64,000 nucleotides of DNA from Bauldia litoralis. Lineage in GTDB: Bacteria; Pseudomonadota; Alphaproteobacteria; Rhizobiales; Kaistiaceae. This document shows positions 8,682 through 17,760 of this stretch, in pieces. Numbering within the stretch: the stretch's first letter is position 1; every line of letters begins with the position of its first letter. Below the pieces are notes generated by a model that did not search any database, was not told where the DNA came from, and saw nothing but the letters and a program-made list of their open reading frames with translations. The stretch lies in the NCBI RefSeq assembly GCF_900104485.1, contig NZ_FMXQ01000004.1, positions 186,001-250,000 on the forward strand, in the 5' to 3' direction. Made by a program: the position numbers and the translations under genes.

Positions 8682-9458
8682 TCAGAGCATGTAGCCGGCG
8701 GTCCAGCCGCCGTCGACCATCAAGAGGTGGCCGGTCATGTAGGAATTGTCGGGGGCGGCGAGGAAGAGGATGCCCTCGGCGATCTCCTCGACGGTCGCCG
8801 GACGGCCGAGCGGGATATGCTTCATGAAGGCGGCGGTCTGGGCCCGGAACGAGCCATCCTCGCCATAGAAGAGCTGGCGGGTGCCCTCGGTCATCACCGA
8901 ACCCGGCGCGATCGAGTTGACGATGATGCCCTTTGGCCCGAGTTCGAGCGCCATCGAGCGGGTGAGGTGGATGACGCCGGCCTTGGCGGCGACGAAGGCG
9001 CTCTGCAGGCGCATGGCGGTAACGCCGACCACGGAGGCGACGTTGACGATCCGCCCGCCGCCGGCCGCGATCATCGGCTTCGCGGCTGCCTTGCTCATCA
9101 GGTAGAGGCCGTCGAGGTCGATGCCGACGATCCGCCGCCATTCCTCCGCCGGAAAGGCGTCGATGTCGACGCGGTCCTTGAAGGTGTTGACGCCGGCATT
9201 GTTGATCAGGATGTCGAGGCGGCCGAAGCTCTCGACCGTCTTGGAGACCGCGGCTTCGACCGCGTCGGAGTCGCGAATGTCGACGGTGATCGCGATTGCC
9301 TTCGGCAACTGGCCGGCGACCTCGATGGCGCCGTCGCCGTTGATGTCGGCGACGACGATCGCCGCGCCGCAGGCGGCCATGCGCTCGGCGGTGGCGCGGC
9401 CGATGCCGCCGGCGGCGCCGGTGACGAAGGCAACGCGGCCGGTGAGGTCAACGTCCAT
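8682..9458 (-). CDS. SDR family protein with Phe in place of catalytic Tyr
   Basis: This 258-residue Rossmann protein is the last gene of the minus-strand operon. The cofactor motif TGAAGGIG and the NNAG motif are normal. The active-site segment reads NVASVVG followed by SAFVAAK. The Ser is present and Lys is kept, but the residue 13 positions after the Ser, where SDRs have Tyr, is Phe (codon TTC). The C-terminus has the usual ADINGDG and DGGWTAG segments. Classical SDR catalysis needs the Tyr hydroxyl, so activity may be altered or lost. Annotation by similarity alone would call it a sugar or alcohol dehydrogenase. Confidence 0.85.
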   Translation of the reverse strand: MDVDLTGRVAFVTGAAGGIGRATAERMAACGAAIVVADINGDGAIEVAGQLPKAIAITVDIRDSDAVEAAVSKTVESFGRLDILINNAGVNTFKDRVDIDAFPAEEWRRIVGIDLDGLYLMSKAAAKPMIAAGGGRIVNVASVVGVTAMRLQSAFVAAKAGVIHLTRSMALELGPKGIIVNSIAPGSVMTEGTRQLFYGEDGSFRAQTAAFMKHIPLGRPATVEEIAEGILFLAAPDNSYMTGHLLMVDGGWTAGYML

Positions 9459-9488
9459 GCGGTGTCTCCGAAGGCAAGGCGTCCATGA

Positions 9489-10118
9489 TCAGAAATCCCG
9501 CGCGTAGCCGATCGACCAGCCGCCATCGACGGTCATGACATGGCCGGTGGTGTAGGTGTTCGCCGGATCGGCGAGGAACAGCGCGGCGTTGGCAATCTCG
9601 GCGGGGGTGGCGGCGCGCTTGAGCGGCGAATGGGAGACGAGGCGCTCGTCGGCATCGTCGACGGCACCGACGGCCAGCGCGTTGACCACGACATCGGGCG
9701 CAAGCTCCATCGCCAGGGCGCGGGTCAGCGATGCAAGCCCGGCCTGCGCGGCCGAGAAGGCGGCGTCACCGCGCAACGGTACGACACCGGCGGCCGAGAT
9801 GACATGGACGATCCGCGCGACCTGCGGCGCGAAGGCGCGGGCGGCGAATGCGAAACGGTCAAGCTCCGACGGAGCGGAGCCGTCCGGTGCGCGGTCGGTG
9901 GAGTTGAGGCCGGCGCTGACATGGATGAGGAGGAAGGGCGAGTCAGCGACGGCGGGCGCCGATCGGGTTGCCGCGGCCTGCGACGAGAGGTCGAGGCCGC
10001 CTGCCGTCGCCTCGACGACCGTGGCGCCACTTGCCGTCAGCGCGGCGGCGATCGCCTGGCCGACCTTGCCCTGTCCGTTGACGATCAGCGCCGTCTTGCC
10101 CTCAGCCGAGATCTTCAT
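9489..10118 (-). CDS. Degenerate SDR family protein (catalytic Tyr and Lys replaced)
   Basis: This 209-residue SDR-like protein has an ATG that overlaps the stop of the Ldh2-type gene by 4 bp. It is shorter than usual SDRs (about 250). The glycine motif is altered to NGQGKVGQA. The active-site region VISAAG followed by AAFSAAQ shows Phe at the Tyr position and Gln at the Lys position. The C-terminal segment GHVMTVDGGWSIGYA is close to that of the next SDR, so the two may form mixed oligomers. It is probably a pseudo-enzyme or structural partner; this role is inferred. Confidence 0.8.
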   Translation of the reverse strand: MKISAEGKTALIVNGQGKVGQAIAAALTASGATVVEATAGGLDLSSQAAATRSAPAVADSPFLLIHVSAGLNSTDRAPDGSAPSELDRFAFAARAFAPQVARIVHVISAAGVVPLRGDAAFSAAQAGLASLTRALAMELAPDVVVNALAVGAVDDADERLVSHSPLKRAATPAEIANAALFLADPANTYTTGHVMTVDGGWSIGYARDF

Positions 10119-11233
10119 CCGGCGGCAGTCTCCCTGTTGTCGCTGACGTCCGCCGTGTCGGTGACCCGTGGCGGGGCGACGCCGTATTTCTTCGCCGCGA
10201 CCGCCAGCGCTTTCCACGTCACCCGGTCGATCGGCACACCGCGCTCCCGTCGGCGGATAGCTTCCTCATGCTCGGGATCGCCGGGCGCCATGATGCGCTG
10301 TCCCGGATGGGCCGGGGCGTTGCGCAGGTCGTCGAGGAAGGCGGCGATGCGGGCGTCGAAGAGGGACAGCGCCTGGAACGTCGCCGGGTTGAGGACAAGG
10401 AAGAAATGGCCGATCGGAATCGGCTTGCTGTAGTCGGGGCCGTTGAACGGAGCGAAAGTGGCGCCGTGGCCCATGCCGGTGAAGGCCGAGCAGAGGATGT
10501 CGACCATCGCCGCCAGCCCCGCGCCCTTGTAGCCGAAGGTGCCGCCGCCGAGCGATTTCAGCGCGACGGTGGCGTGGGGGTCGGTGGTGAAGTCGCCCCC
10601 CGCGTCGACCGCGATTTCCGGCGGGAGGGCAGTGCCCGTCGCGCGGCGGAGCAGCACGCGATTGAAGGGAATGCTGCTGGTCGCCATGTCGAGGAGCACC
10701 GGTTCCCCGTTCGGAGCCGGTACGGCGAAGCTGATCGGGTTGGTGCCGAAGAAGGCCTTGGTACCGCCATGGGGAACGACTGCCGGGTCGGCATGGGTCA
10801 TGCCGAGCGCGGCGAAGCCGTTGCGGGCCGCCGCCAGGGTATAGACGCCGGTGGCGCCGTGATGGGTCGAGCGCCCGACGGTGACGGCGGCGATGCCGGA
10901 GGTGGCGGCCATGGCGCACCCTTCCTCGATCGCCCGGAAGCTGGCGCGATGGCCGAAACCATCGTCGGAATCGACATGGCCGACGGCGGCGGCCTTTTGT
11001 GTGAAGGTGAGGTTCGGGCGGGTGTTGACGCGGCCGCCCTCGACCATTTCCAGATACCACGGCACCAGCCGGACGCCGTGGGTATCGACGCCGCGCGATG
11101 AGGCATCGACCACGGCGCGCGCCGTCGCCTCGGCGCTTGGCGCATCCGCTCCGGCAGCCGCGATCAGGTCGCGAACGTAGCGTGTGAGGTCCTCGGCGGT
11201 GCCGAGCTTGCCCTCGATGTCTTCAATAGCCAT
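10115..11233 (-). CDS. Ldh2/malate dehydrogenase-type (LDH2/MDH2/ureidoglycolate) oxidoreductase
   Basis: This 372-residue NAD(P)-dependent oxidoreductase is of the type 2 malate/L-lactate dehydrogenase family, unrelated to Rossmann dehydrogenases. Signatures are SRGVDTHGVRL, the STHHGATGVY active-site His pair, FFGTNPISFAVP and TFGYKGAGLA. Family members reduce 2-oxoacids, cyclic imines or ureidoglycolate. It is the third gene of the operon with the E1 fusion and the E2-like protein, and its stop overlaps the following SDR-like start. The substrate may be the 2-oxoacid that feeds the E1 enzyme. Confidence 0.9.
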   Translation of the reverse strand: MAIEDIEGKLGTAEDLTRYVRDLIAAAGADAPSAEATARAVVDASSRGVDTHGVRLVPWYLEMVEGGRVNTRPNLTFTQKAAAVGHVDSDDGFGHRASFRAIEEGCAMAATSGIAAVTVGRSTHHGATGVYTLAAARNGFAALGMTHADPAVVPHGGTKAFFGTNPISFAVPAPNGEPVLLDMATSSIPFNRVLLRRATGTALPPEIAVDAGGDFTTDPHATVALKSLGGGTFGYKGAGLAAMVDILCSAFTGMGHGATFAPFNGPDYSKPIPIGHFFLVLNPATFQALSLFDARIAAFLDDLRNAPAHPGQRIMAPGDPEHEEAIRRRERGVPIDRVTWKALAVAAKKYGVAPPRVTDTADVSDNRETAAG

Positions 11234-11264
11234 TCCAACTCCCCGAAACCCGTTTCGGCATCGA

Positions 11265-11948
11265 TCATGCGATCAGCCGGAGCGGGATCTCCATGGCGGC
11301 CTTGAAGGCGAGGAGGAAATCAGCTGCCTCGGAATCGCCGATGCGGCGGGGATCGTAGCTTAAAAGACACTCGGCGCGATCCGAATCCGCACTGGCGGCG
11401 ATGACCAGCCGCGCGGCCGCGCCTTCGGGCATCGGCATGGCGACCGGACGGATGCCCGCGCGGTCGATCCAGGTCACGACGAGATCGCCGCCATCGGCCA
11501 CTTCGTCGGCGCTGTCCGATTCCTGCCGCAGCGTCGCGATGGCGCCGAGGGTCAGCCGGTCGAGTCCGGCAAGCCGACGGGAGTCGAGGACGATCACCGT
11601 TGCCAGATCCGGCGCTGAGCGCAGAGCAGCGGCGGTCGCCTTCAGGCAGACATCGACCAGTTCGATCGCCGGGACGACGTCATCGAACTGGGGGAGGAGG
11701 TCCCGGATCGCGGCGAGCGAGACCGATGCGGCCAGCGCCGCCGGCATCGGGGCGTGGACGGTCGCAGCGGCGGCGGTCGCGACCGCCGGGACGAAGTCGG
11801 TGACATCCTTGCCCGTCACCCGTCCGTTCGGACCCGTGCCGGCGAGGGCGGAGAGCGGAATGCCGCGTTCGCGGGCAAGGCGGCGGGCATAGGGGGTGGA
11901 GCGGACGCGGGGCCCCGGCTGGTCGGTCGGCGCGCGCTTCGGCGTCAC
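11265..11948 (-). CDS. E2-like protein: E3-binding domain plus shortened, catalytically inactive acyltransferase domain
   Basis: This 227-residue protein has no lipoyl domain. Residues 12-52 form a peripheral subunit-binding domain ([15 protein letters not shown] then [11 protein letters not shown]). The rest resembles a 2-oxoacid dehydrogenase acyltransferase domain but is only about 160 residues instead of about 230. The end reads [18 protein letters not shown] where active enzymes have DHRxxDGA. The catalytic His is Pro200 and the Asp-Gly pair is changed, so acyl transfer to CoA is unlikely. A GTG start with GGGAGA upstream is used. It follows the E1-lipoyl fusion by 36 bp and probably anchors E3 to that enzyme. 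Confidence 0.82.
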   Translation of the reverse strand: MTPKRAPTDQPGPRVRSTPYARRLARERGIPLSALAGTGPNGRVTGKDVTDFVPAVATAAAATVHAPMPAALAASVSLAAIRDLLPQFDDVVPAIELVDVCLKATAAALRSAPDLATVIVLDSRRLAGLDRLTLGAIATLRQESDSADEVADGGDLVVTWIDRAGIRPVAMPMPEGAAARLVIAASADSDRAECLLSYDPRRIGDSEAADFLLAFKAAMEIPLRLIA

Positions 11949-11984
11949 GGCAACAGTCTCCCGATCATTCTTGCGGTTTCCCTA

Positions 11985-14414
11985 TCAACCGGGGCTGACG
12001 ACGCCGATCCGGCCGCCCATCGGCACGACGGTTCCCGTCTGCTGCTCGATGGTCAGGCGGCCGGCGGCCGGGGCTTCGATCTCGACGACCGACTTGTCGG
12101 TCTCGATCTCGGCAACGAGTTCGCCGGGCTCGACGGTATCGCCGTCACCCTTGGCCCAGCGGACGATCTTGCCTTCGCTGATCGTCAGGTCGCCGAAGGG
12201 CATGGTGATCGGCTCGCCGGCAACGGACTGCGCCGCGCCATTGCTGGCAGGCGCTTCCGCCGGGGGCGGCGCGGGGGGAGGCGGGGCGGCAGCCTGGACG
12301 GCCGGGGCCGGAGCCGCCTGCGCGACGGGAGCCCCGTCGACGGCGGCGTAGCGCCAGTGGCTGGGGACTGGCGCGTTGCCGTCGATCAGGCCGCGCGCGG
12401 CGGCAAGGATCTTGTCGGTGTCGACGAGCATGGCCCGCTCGAGCGACGGGGCCAGGGGATGGGACATCGCGTCGGTATGGAGGCGGGCGACCGGCGCGTC
12501 GAGGTCGTCATAGGCGATCTCGTTCATCGCCTGGGCAAGCTCGGCGCCGACGCCGCACATCGCCCAGGCTTCGTCGACGACCAGCAGCCGGTGGGTCCGG
12601 CCGACGCTGGCGGCGACCGTCGCCACGTCGAGCGGCATGATCGTCCTGAGGTCGATGACTTCCACCTCGATCCCCTGCGCCGCCAGCGTCGTGGCCGCCT
12701 GCAGGGCGGGGCCGACAAGCTGGCCGGCGGTGGCGATGGTGAGATCGCGGCCGGGACGGGCGATACGGGCGACGCCGAAGGGGACAAGATGCTCGCCGAC
12801 CGGCACCTCGCCCTTGGTGGCGAAGAGCGCCTTGGGCTCGAGCATCATCACCGGGTCGCCAGCGCGCAGCGCCGTCTTCATCAGGCCCTTGGCGTCGGCC
12901 GGGTTCGACGGCACGCAGACGATGAGGCCGGGGACATGCGCCCACATCGGATAATAGGCGCCGCTGTGATGCGGACCGGCGCTGCGAACCGCGCCCATGC
13001 CGACGCGAACCACCATCGGCGCGTTCATCTGGCCGTTGCTCATGTAGCGGAGCTTGGCGCCCTGCAGGACGATCTGGCCGGCGGCCTCGAACATGAAATC
13101 GGCGAACATCAGGTCGGCAACGGTGCGCGAGCCGGTGGCCGAAGCGCCGAGCGCCGCCCCGGTGAAGCCCTGCTCGGAGATCGGCGTATCGACCATCCGG
13201 GCGGGGCCGAACTCCTGATAGAGATTCTTGGTATGGGCGAAGGTGCCGCCGCGCTCGCCGGTGCCTTCGCCGAAATAGAGGATGTTGGGATCGCGCCGCA
13301 TTTCCTCGGCAAGGCCGTCGCGGACCGCGTCGAGCCAGCTCTGCTCGACCGTCGCGCCGCCCGACGCGGGACGCAGGGCGTCGGCGGGGTTGAGCGGCTC
13401 GGCATAGACATGCTGGCCGACCGTCGCCGGATCGGGATCGGTGGCGTTGCGCGCGAATTCAAGCGCTTCCTGCGCCACCGCCTCGATGCGCGTATCGATC
13501 GGATCGAGATCGGTCTCGGCGTCGATGCCGAACTCGTCGACGAGGCGGCGGCGGAAGAGGGTGATCGGGTCGCGCTGCAGCCAGAGGTCGACTTCCGCCT
13601 GGGTGCGGTAGGTGCCGACCACCGGGTCGCCCTCGTGATGGCCGACGGTGCGGTAGGTCTTGGCCTCGATCAGCGTCGGCCCGTCGCCGCGACGGGCGCG
13701 GGCCACGGCTTCGCGGGTGACGGTCAGGACCTCCAGCACGTCATTGCCGTCGACGGCGATGCCGGGAATGCCGTAGGCGGCGGCCTTGGTGGCGATCTCC
13801 GGATTGAGCGTCGCCGACGCGAGCGGCGTCGCGGTGGCGTAGAGGTTGTTCTCGCAGACCAGCACGACGGGCGCCTTCTGGACGCCGGCGAAATTCGTCG
13901 CCTCGTGGAAGCCGCCATGGTTGATCGCGCCGTCGCCGAAGAAGGCGACGCCGATGTCGTCGCGGCCTTGCGTGCGGGCGCTGATGCCGGCGCCGACCGC
14001 ATGGCCGATGCCGGCGGCGACGATGCCGTTGGTGCCGAACAGGCCGACCGAGCGGTCATAGAGATGCATGGTGCCGCCGCGCCCGCCGCAGCAGCCCTCG
14101 GCCTTGCCGTAAAGCTCGGCCATCAGGATCTTCGGGTCCATGCCCTTGGCCAGCGCGTGGCCGTGGCCGCGATGGGTCGAGGTGATCCAGTCGCTGTCGC
14201 GCAGGTTGGCGCAGACGCCGACCGCGGTCGCTTCCTCGCCGATATAGAGATGGAAGAAGCCGGGGGTCTCGCCCTTGCGGCAGGCACCCTGCGCCAGCGT
14301 CTCGAAGCGCCGCAGCAGCACCATTTTCTCATAGAGTGCGAGCAGCTCGTCGCGGTCGAAATCCGCCTTCGGCGCGCGGGACTTGCGGCGACCGGCCCTG
14401 GCCTGATCTGGCAT
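11985..14414 (-). CDS. 2-oxoacid dehydrogenase E1 alpha-beta fusion with C-terminal lipoyl domain
   Basis: This 809-residue protein has three parts. E1 alpha spans about residues 20-335, with the thiamine-diphosphate motif GDGAINHGGFHEATNF. E1 beta spans about 345-690, with DTPISEQGFTGAALG, and a Pro/Ala-rich linker follows. The lipoyl domain spans about 735-809, with the lipoylation Lys774 in ETDKSVVE. It should decarboxylate a 2-oxoacid and acylate its own lipoyl arm. In most complexes the lipoyl domain sits on E2; here the E2-like partner lacks one. ATG at 14414 is chosen for the TTGAGGAAACGC leader. It is the first gene of a five-gene operon; no E3 gene is in the window. Confidence 0.9.
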   Translation of the reverse strand: MPDQARAGRRKSRAPKADFDRDELLALYEKMVLLRRFETLAQGACRKGETPGFFHLYIGEEATAVGVCANLRDSDWITSTHRGHGHALAKGMDPKILMAELYGKAEGCCGGRGGTMHLYDRSVGLFGTNGIVAAGIGHAVGAGISARTQGRDDIGVAFFGDGAINHGGFHEATNFAGVQKAPVVLVCENNLYATATPLASATLNPEIATKAAAYGIPGIAVDGNDVLEVLTVTREAVARARRGDGPTLIEAKTYRTVGHHEGDPVVGTYRTQAEVDLWLQRDPITLFRRRLVDEFGIDAETDLDPIDTRIEAVAQEALEFARNATDPDPATVGQHVYAEPLNPADALRPASGGATVEQSWLDAVRDGLAEEMRRDPNILYFGEGTGERGGTFAHTKNLYQEFGPARMVDTPISEQGFTGAALGASATGSRTVADLMFADFMFEAAGQIVLQGAKLRYMSNGQMNAPMVVRVGMGAVRSAGPHHSGAYYPMWAHVPGLIVCVPSNPADAKGLMKTALRAGDPVMMLEPKALFATKGEVPVGEHLVPFGVARIARPGRDLTIATAGQLVGPALQAATTLAAQGIEVEVIDLRTIMPLDVATVAASVGRTHRLLVVDEAWAMCGVGAELAQAMNEIAYDDLDAPVARLHTDAMSHPLAPSLERAMLVDTDKILAAARGLIDGNAPVPSHWRYAAVDGAPVAQAAPAPAVQAAAPPPPAPPPAEAPASNGAAQSVAGEPITMPFGDLTISEGKIVRWAKGDGDTVEPGELVAEIETDKSVVEIEAPAAGRLTIEQQTGTVVPMGGRIGVVSPG

Positions 14415-14470
14415 GCGTTTCCTCAATGTCCTCGGCGTCCGGGCGACGCACTTATCGTTTTCAGAGACAT

Positions 14471-14488
14471 ATAATATTATAATGTTAT
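14471..14488. promoter_or_regulatory. AT-rich near-perfect palindrome between divergent genes
   Basis: The 18-bp ATAATATTATAATGTTAT is palindromic except for one base pair and is strikingly AT-rich for this genome. Its left ten bases are a perfect palindrome. It lies between the divergent E1-fusion (start 14414) and M81-family (start 14643) genes. It may be a regulator site and contain -10 elements. The rest of the 228-bp space shows no gene. Confidence 0.45.
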
Positions 14489-14642
14489 CGCAGCCTGCGT
14501 CCGCTGCCAAGGGGGAACGGATGGGCCTCCTTGCCTGCGGGCCGTCTTGCGGATCGCGTCGCATCCGCCGTATGCGAGGGAGCCAGTGAAGCGGCGTATT
14601 CGTGGCAAGAGCGGTGCGTCGGCGAATGTACAAGAGAGACAC

Positions 14643-16115
14643 ATGTCCAGGATTGCAGTCGCCTCCCTCTGGGAGGAGAGCAACAGCTTTTCCCCACTCA
14701 AGACCACGGTCGAGACCTTCGCCAGCTACTATCTGCTGCGCGGCGAAGCCATCCTAACCGGGTATGGCGAGGCGCGAACCGAGGTTCCGGGCTTTCTCGA
14801 CGTGCTGGCCGATGCCGGGGTGGAGCCGGTGCCGCTCCTCGCCGCCTATGCCGCGGCCGGCGGGACGGTGACGCGGGATGCTTTCGAGACGCTGGTCGGC
14901 GAGATCGAGGACAGGCTGCGCGCCGCGGGCCCCGTCGACGGGTTGCTGCTTGCCCTGCACGGCGCCCTTGTCGTCGAGGGCCAGCCGGATGGCGACGGCG
15001 AGATGATCGAGCGGATGCGGCGGATCCTGCCCGACGGGACACCGATCGGCGTCAGCCTCGACCTGCATGGTCACCTGACGCCGCTGATGCTCCAGCCGGA
15101 TACCTTCCTCATCGGCTATCGCAACTATCCCCATACCGACATCTACGAGACCGGCGTCCGCACCGCGCGGCTGATGATGAAGGTCGTCGGCGGGCGGCCG
15201 ATGCCGGCCATGGGGCTGGCCAAACGTCCGCTGCTGGTCAGCCCGACCTGCGCGCGGACCACCGACGGCCCGCTGCTGCCGGTTGTCGCGGCGGCGCGAC
15301 GGATGGAGGAGACGGGCGCGGTCATCCACGCGGCGCTGTTTCCGGTCCAGCCCTGGATCGACGTGCCCGACCTCGGCTTCGGCGTTCTGGTCTGCGCCGA
15401 GACAAGTTCCGCTGCCGAGGACGCGGCGGAACGGCTCGCCGGGATGGCGTGGGAACGGCGCGGCGACTTCTTCCCGGAGCTGACGGAACTGGACGATGCA
15501 ATCCGGATCGGGCTCGACTCGGAAGGCATGACGCTGGTCAGCGATGCCGGCGACGCGCCGACCGGCGGGTCCGCCGCCGACAGCGCCGCGGTGCTGAAGG
15601 CGCTGCTTGCCAACAAGGCCGACGAGGCGCCACGGCTCAGCTACCTGACCCTGTGCGATCCGGCGGGCGCGCAGGCGGCCATTGCGGCCGGCGAGGGAGC
15701 GTCGATCACGGTGCCGGTCGGACACGCCTTCTCGGTCAGTGACGGGTCGCCGGTCGCGATCACCGGCACGGTGGTGTCGGTGTCGGACGGGCGATACATC
15801 GTCGGCGATGGCGGGATGCACGGGCTGGAGATGTCGATGGGACCGACTGTCGTCCTTGCCATCGGATCGATCCGCCTGCTGATCCGGACGCAGCCGTCGA
15901 TGGAATGGGACAAGGCGCTGTACACCTCGCAAGGGCTGGCGCTCGAGGATGCCGCGCTCGTCTTCGTCAAGTCGCCGTCGCATTTCCGCGCCAGCTTCGG
16001 ACCGGCGGCCAGCCGCATCCTGGTGGCGAATACGCCGGGACCGACCGCGCCGGACATGCGCCGGATTCCTTTCACCAGGGTAACGCGGCCGCTCTATCCG
16101 CTCGATCAGATATAG
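14643..16115 (+). CDS. M81 family metallopeptidase (MlrC-like)
   Basis: This is a 490-residue zinc hydrolase family protein. The N-terminus has LWEESNSFSP (the HETNTFSP-type motif of MlrC). Metal-binding candidates are in SLDLHGHLT and YPHTDIYETG, and the C-terminal MlrC domain starts near YLTLCDPAGAQ. MlrC itself cleaves linear microcystin peptides, but most family members in sugar or amino-acid clusters have no known substrate. It is divergent from the E1 operon and followed by two GMC oxidoreductases. ATG at 14643 is preceded by a weak purine-rich site; longer frames upstream look non-coding. Confidence 0.88.
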   Translation: MSRIAVASLWEESNSFSPLKTTVETFASYYLLRGEAILTGYGEARTEVPGFLDVLADAGVEPVPLLAAYAAAGGTVTRDAFETLVGEIEDRLRAAGPVDGLLLALHGALVVEGQPDGDGEMIERMRRILPDGTPIGVSLDLHGHLTPLMLQPDTFLIGYRNYPHTDIYETGVRTARLMMKVVGGRPMPAMGLAKRPLLVSPTCARTTDGPLLPVVAAARRMEETGAVIHAALFPVQPWIDVPDLGFGVLVCAETSSAAEDAAERLAGMAWERRGDFFPELTELDDAIRIGLDSEGMTLVSDAGDAPTGGSAADSAAVLKALLANKADEAPRLSYLTLCDPAGAQAAIAAGEGASITVPVGHAFSVSDGSPVAITGTVVSVSDGRYIVGDGGMHGLEMSMGPTVVLAIGSIRLLIRTQPSMEWDKALYTSQGLALEDAALVFVKSPSHFRASFGPAASRILVANTPGPTAPDMRRIPFTRVTRPLYPLDQI

Positions 16116-16143
16116 GCAGCACGCAGGCGGGAAGGGCCGGAAA

Positions 16144-17754
16144 ATGGCGGCGACAGGCTATGACCATATCGTGATCGGCGGCGGCTCGGCCGGCTGCGCC
16201 GCCGCCTCGCGCCTGGTGGCGGAATTCGGCGCCCGCGTCCTGCTGCTCGAAGCCGGTGGTCCCTACAAGGACTGGATGCTCAGGATGCCGGCCGGGTTCA
16301 GCCGGATCCTTGGTGGGACTCGCTACCTGACGCAACACCAGACCGTGCCGCAGGAGCAGCTTGGCGGCCGCGTGCAGGCGATCCCGCAGGGCCGGGTGCT
16401 TGGCGGTGGCAGCAGCGTCAACGCGATGGCCTATATGCGCGGCCGCGCCGCCGACTACGACGCCTGGGGGACGATCGCGCGATCGGACCTCTGGTCGTGG
16501 CAGAAGATCCTGCCGCACTTCACGCGGGTCGAGGCCAACCAGCGGTTCAACAACGCCTTCCACGGTGTCGACGGGACGCTGCGGGTCTCGGATCCGGGGT
16601 TCGTCTGCGAGATGAGCCACGTCTATGTGAAGGCCGTCCAGGCGATGGGGCTCGGCTACACGTTGGACTTCAACCGGGGCCAGCCGGATGGCGTCGGCAC
16701 CATCCAGATCACGGCCGGCGGCGGGCGTCGATGCAGCGCGGTCGACGCCTTCCTGACGCCGCTGGCCGGCGACGACCGGCTGGCGGTGGAGACCGGAGCG
16801 CAGGTCCAGCGGATCCTGATCGAGAACGGCCGGGCCATCGGTGTCGCGTATGTCGCGAACGGCCAGGCCCGCGTGGCGCGCGCCGATGGCGAGGTGCTCC
16901 TCGCCGCCGGTGCATTCGTGTCACCGCAACTGCTCATGCTCTCCGGGATAGGCCCGGCCGACGATCTGCGCGCCCTCGACATTCCCGTCCTCGCCAATCT
17001 TCCGGGCGTCGGGAGCAACCTGCAGGACCATTGCGGGTCGCCGGTCATGGCGACGACGCGGAGTCGTCTCGGATATTACCAGCAGGACCGCGGCCTTCGG
17101 ATGCTCGCCAACGGTATCGAATACCTGCTGACCGGCCGGGGGCGGGTCACGACGAACGGCGTCGAGGCCTGTTCGTTCCACGTGCCGGAGGACGGTACGG
17201 GCGACCCGATCGTCCAGATCTGGTGCGTTCCGAAAACCAGCTATGTCGATGCGGATGTGCGCAGCGTGCCCGATGTCGACGGGATCACGCTACATGCGGT
17301 GTTGATGCGGCCGCGTTCGACCGGATGGGTCCGGCTCCGGTCGTCCGATCCCGGCGACCTGCCGCTGGTCAATCCGAACTATCTCGCCGATCCGGCCGAT
17401 ATCGCCCATCTGCGGCAAGGGTTGCGCGTGGCGCGGGAGATCCTGCGAGCGCGCCCGCTCGCCGATATCGTCGAGGGCGAGTTCTTTCCCGGTGCGGGGG
17501 CTACCGACGACGCGACGCTCGACGCCCATATGCGCCGGACCGTGAAGACGGATTACCATCCGGTCGGCACGTGCCGGATGGGGCATGACGACGATCCGGA
17601 CGCGGTGGTCGACGCCCGGCTCCGGGTTCGGGGGATCGATGGCCTGAGGGTGGTCGATGCCTCGGTGATGCCGAAGCTCGTCACCGCCAACACCAACGCG
17701 CCGACGATGGCCGTCGCCGACCGCGCCGTCTCGCTCATGCAGGCAGCGGAGTGA
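16144..17754 (+). CDS. GMC family FAD-dependent oxidoreductase (choline-dehydrogenase-like)
   Basis: This 536-residue flavoprotein has the N-terminal FAD-binding motif VIGGGSAGCAAASRL and a second GMC signature, GRVLGGGSSVNAMAYMRG. The C-terminal active-site block reads YHPVGTCRMG and later TNAPTMAVADRA, giving the His/Asn pair that takes the alcohol proton. It oxidises an alcohol or polyol to the aldehyde or ketone. It lies 28 bp downstream of the M81 gene and converges on a second GMC gene. It has no signal peptide, so it is cytosolic or peripheral to the membrane. Specificity is unknown. Confidence 0.92.
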   Translation: MAATGYDHIVIGGGSAGCAAASRLVAEFGARVLLLEAGGPYKDWMLRMPAGFSRILGGTRYLTQHQTVPQEQLGGRVQAIPQGRVLGGGSSVNAMAYMRGRAADYDAWGTIARSDLWSWQKILPHFTRVEANQRFNNAFHGVDGTLRVSDPGFVCEMSHVYVKAVQAMGLGYTLDFNRGQPDGVGTIQITAGGGRRCSAVDAFLTPLAGDDRLAVETGAQVQRILIENGRAIGVAYVANGQARVARADGEVLLAAGAFVSPQLLMLSGIGPADDLRALDIPVLANLPGVGSNLQDHCGSPVMATTRSRLGYYQQDRGLRMLANGIEYLLTGRGRVTTNGVEACSFHVPEDGTGDPIVQIWCVPKTSYVDADVRSVPDVDGITLHAVLMRPRSTGWVRLRSSDPGDLPLVNPNYLADPADIAHLRQGLRVAREILRARPLADIVEGEFFPGAGATDDATLDAHMRRTVKTDYHPVGTCRMGHDDDPDAVVDARLRVRGIDGLRVVDASVMPKLVTANTNAPTMAVADRAVSLMQAAE

Positions 17755-17760
17755 CCGGCG

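Noticed and set aside
9489-10217. Upstream extension of the degenerate SDR (33 extra residues)
   Set aside because: The extension overlaps the end of the Ldh2-type gene in another frame and has no SDR-like sequence; the ATGA overlap start at 10118 fits better.
11754-14474. 906-codon plus-strand frame opposite the E1 fusion
   Set aside because: It is antisense to a clearly coding gene with all E1 and lipoyl motifs. Long antisense frames are common in GC-rich DNA, and the product is low in recognisable structure.
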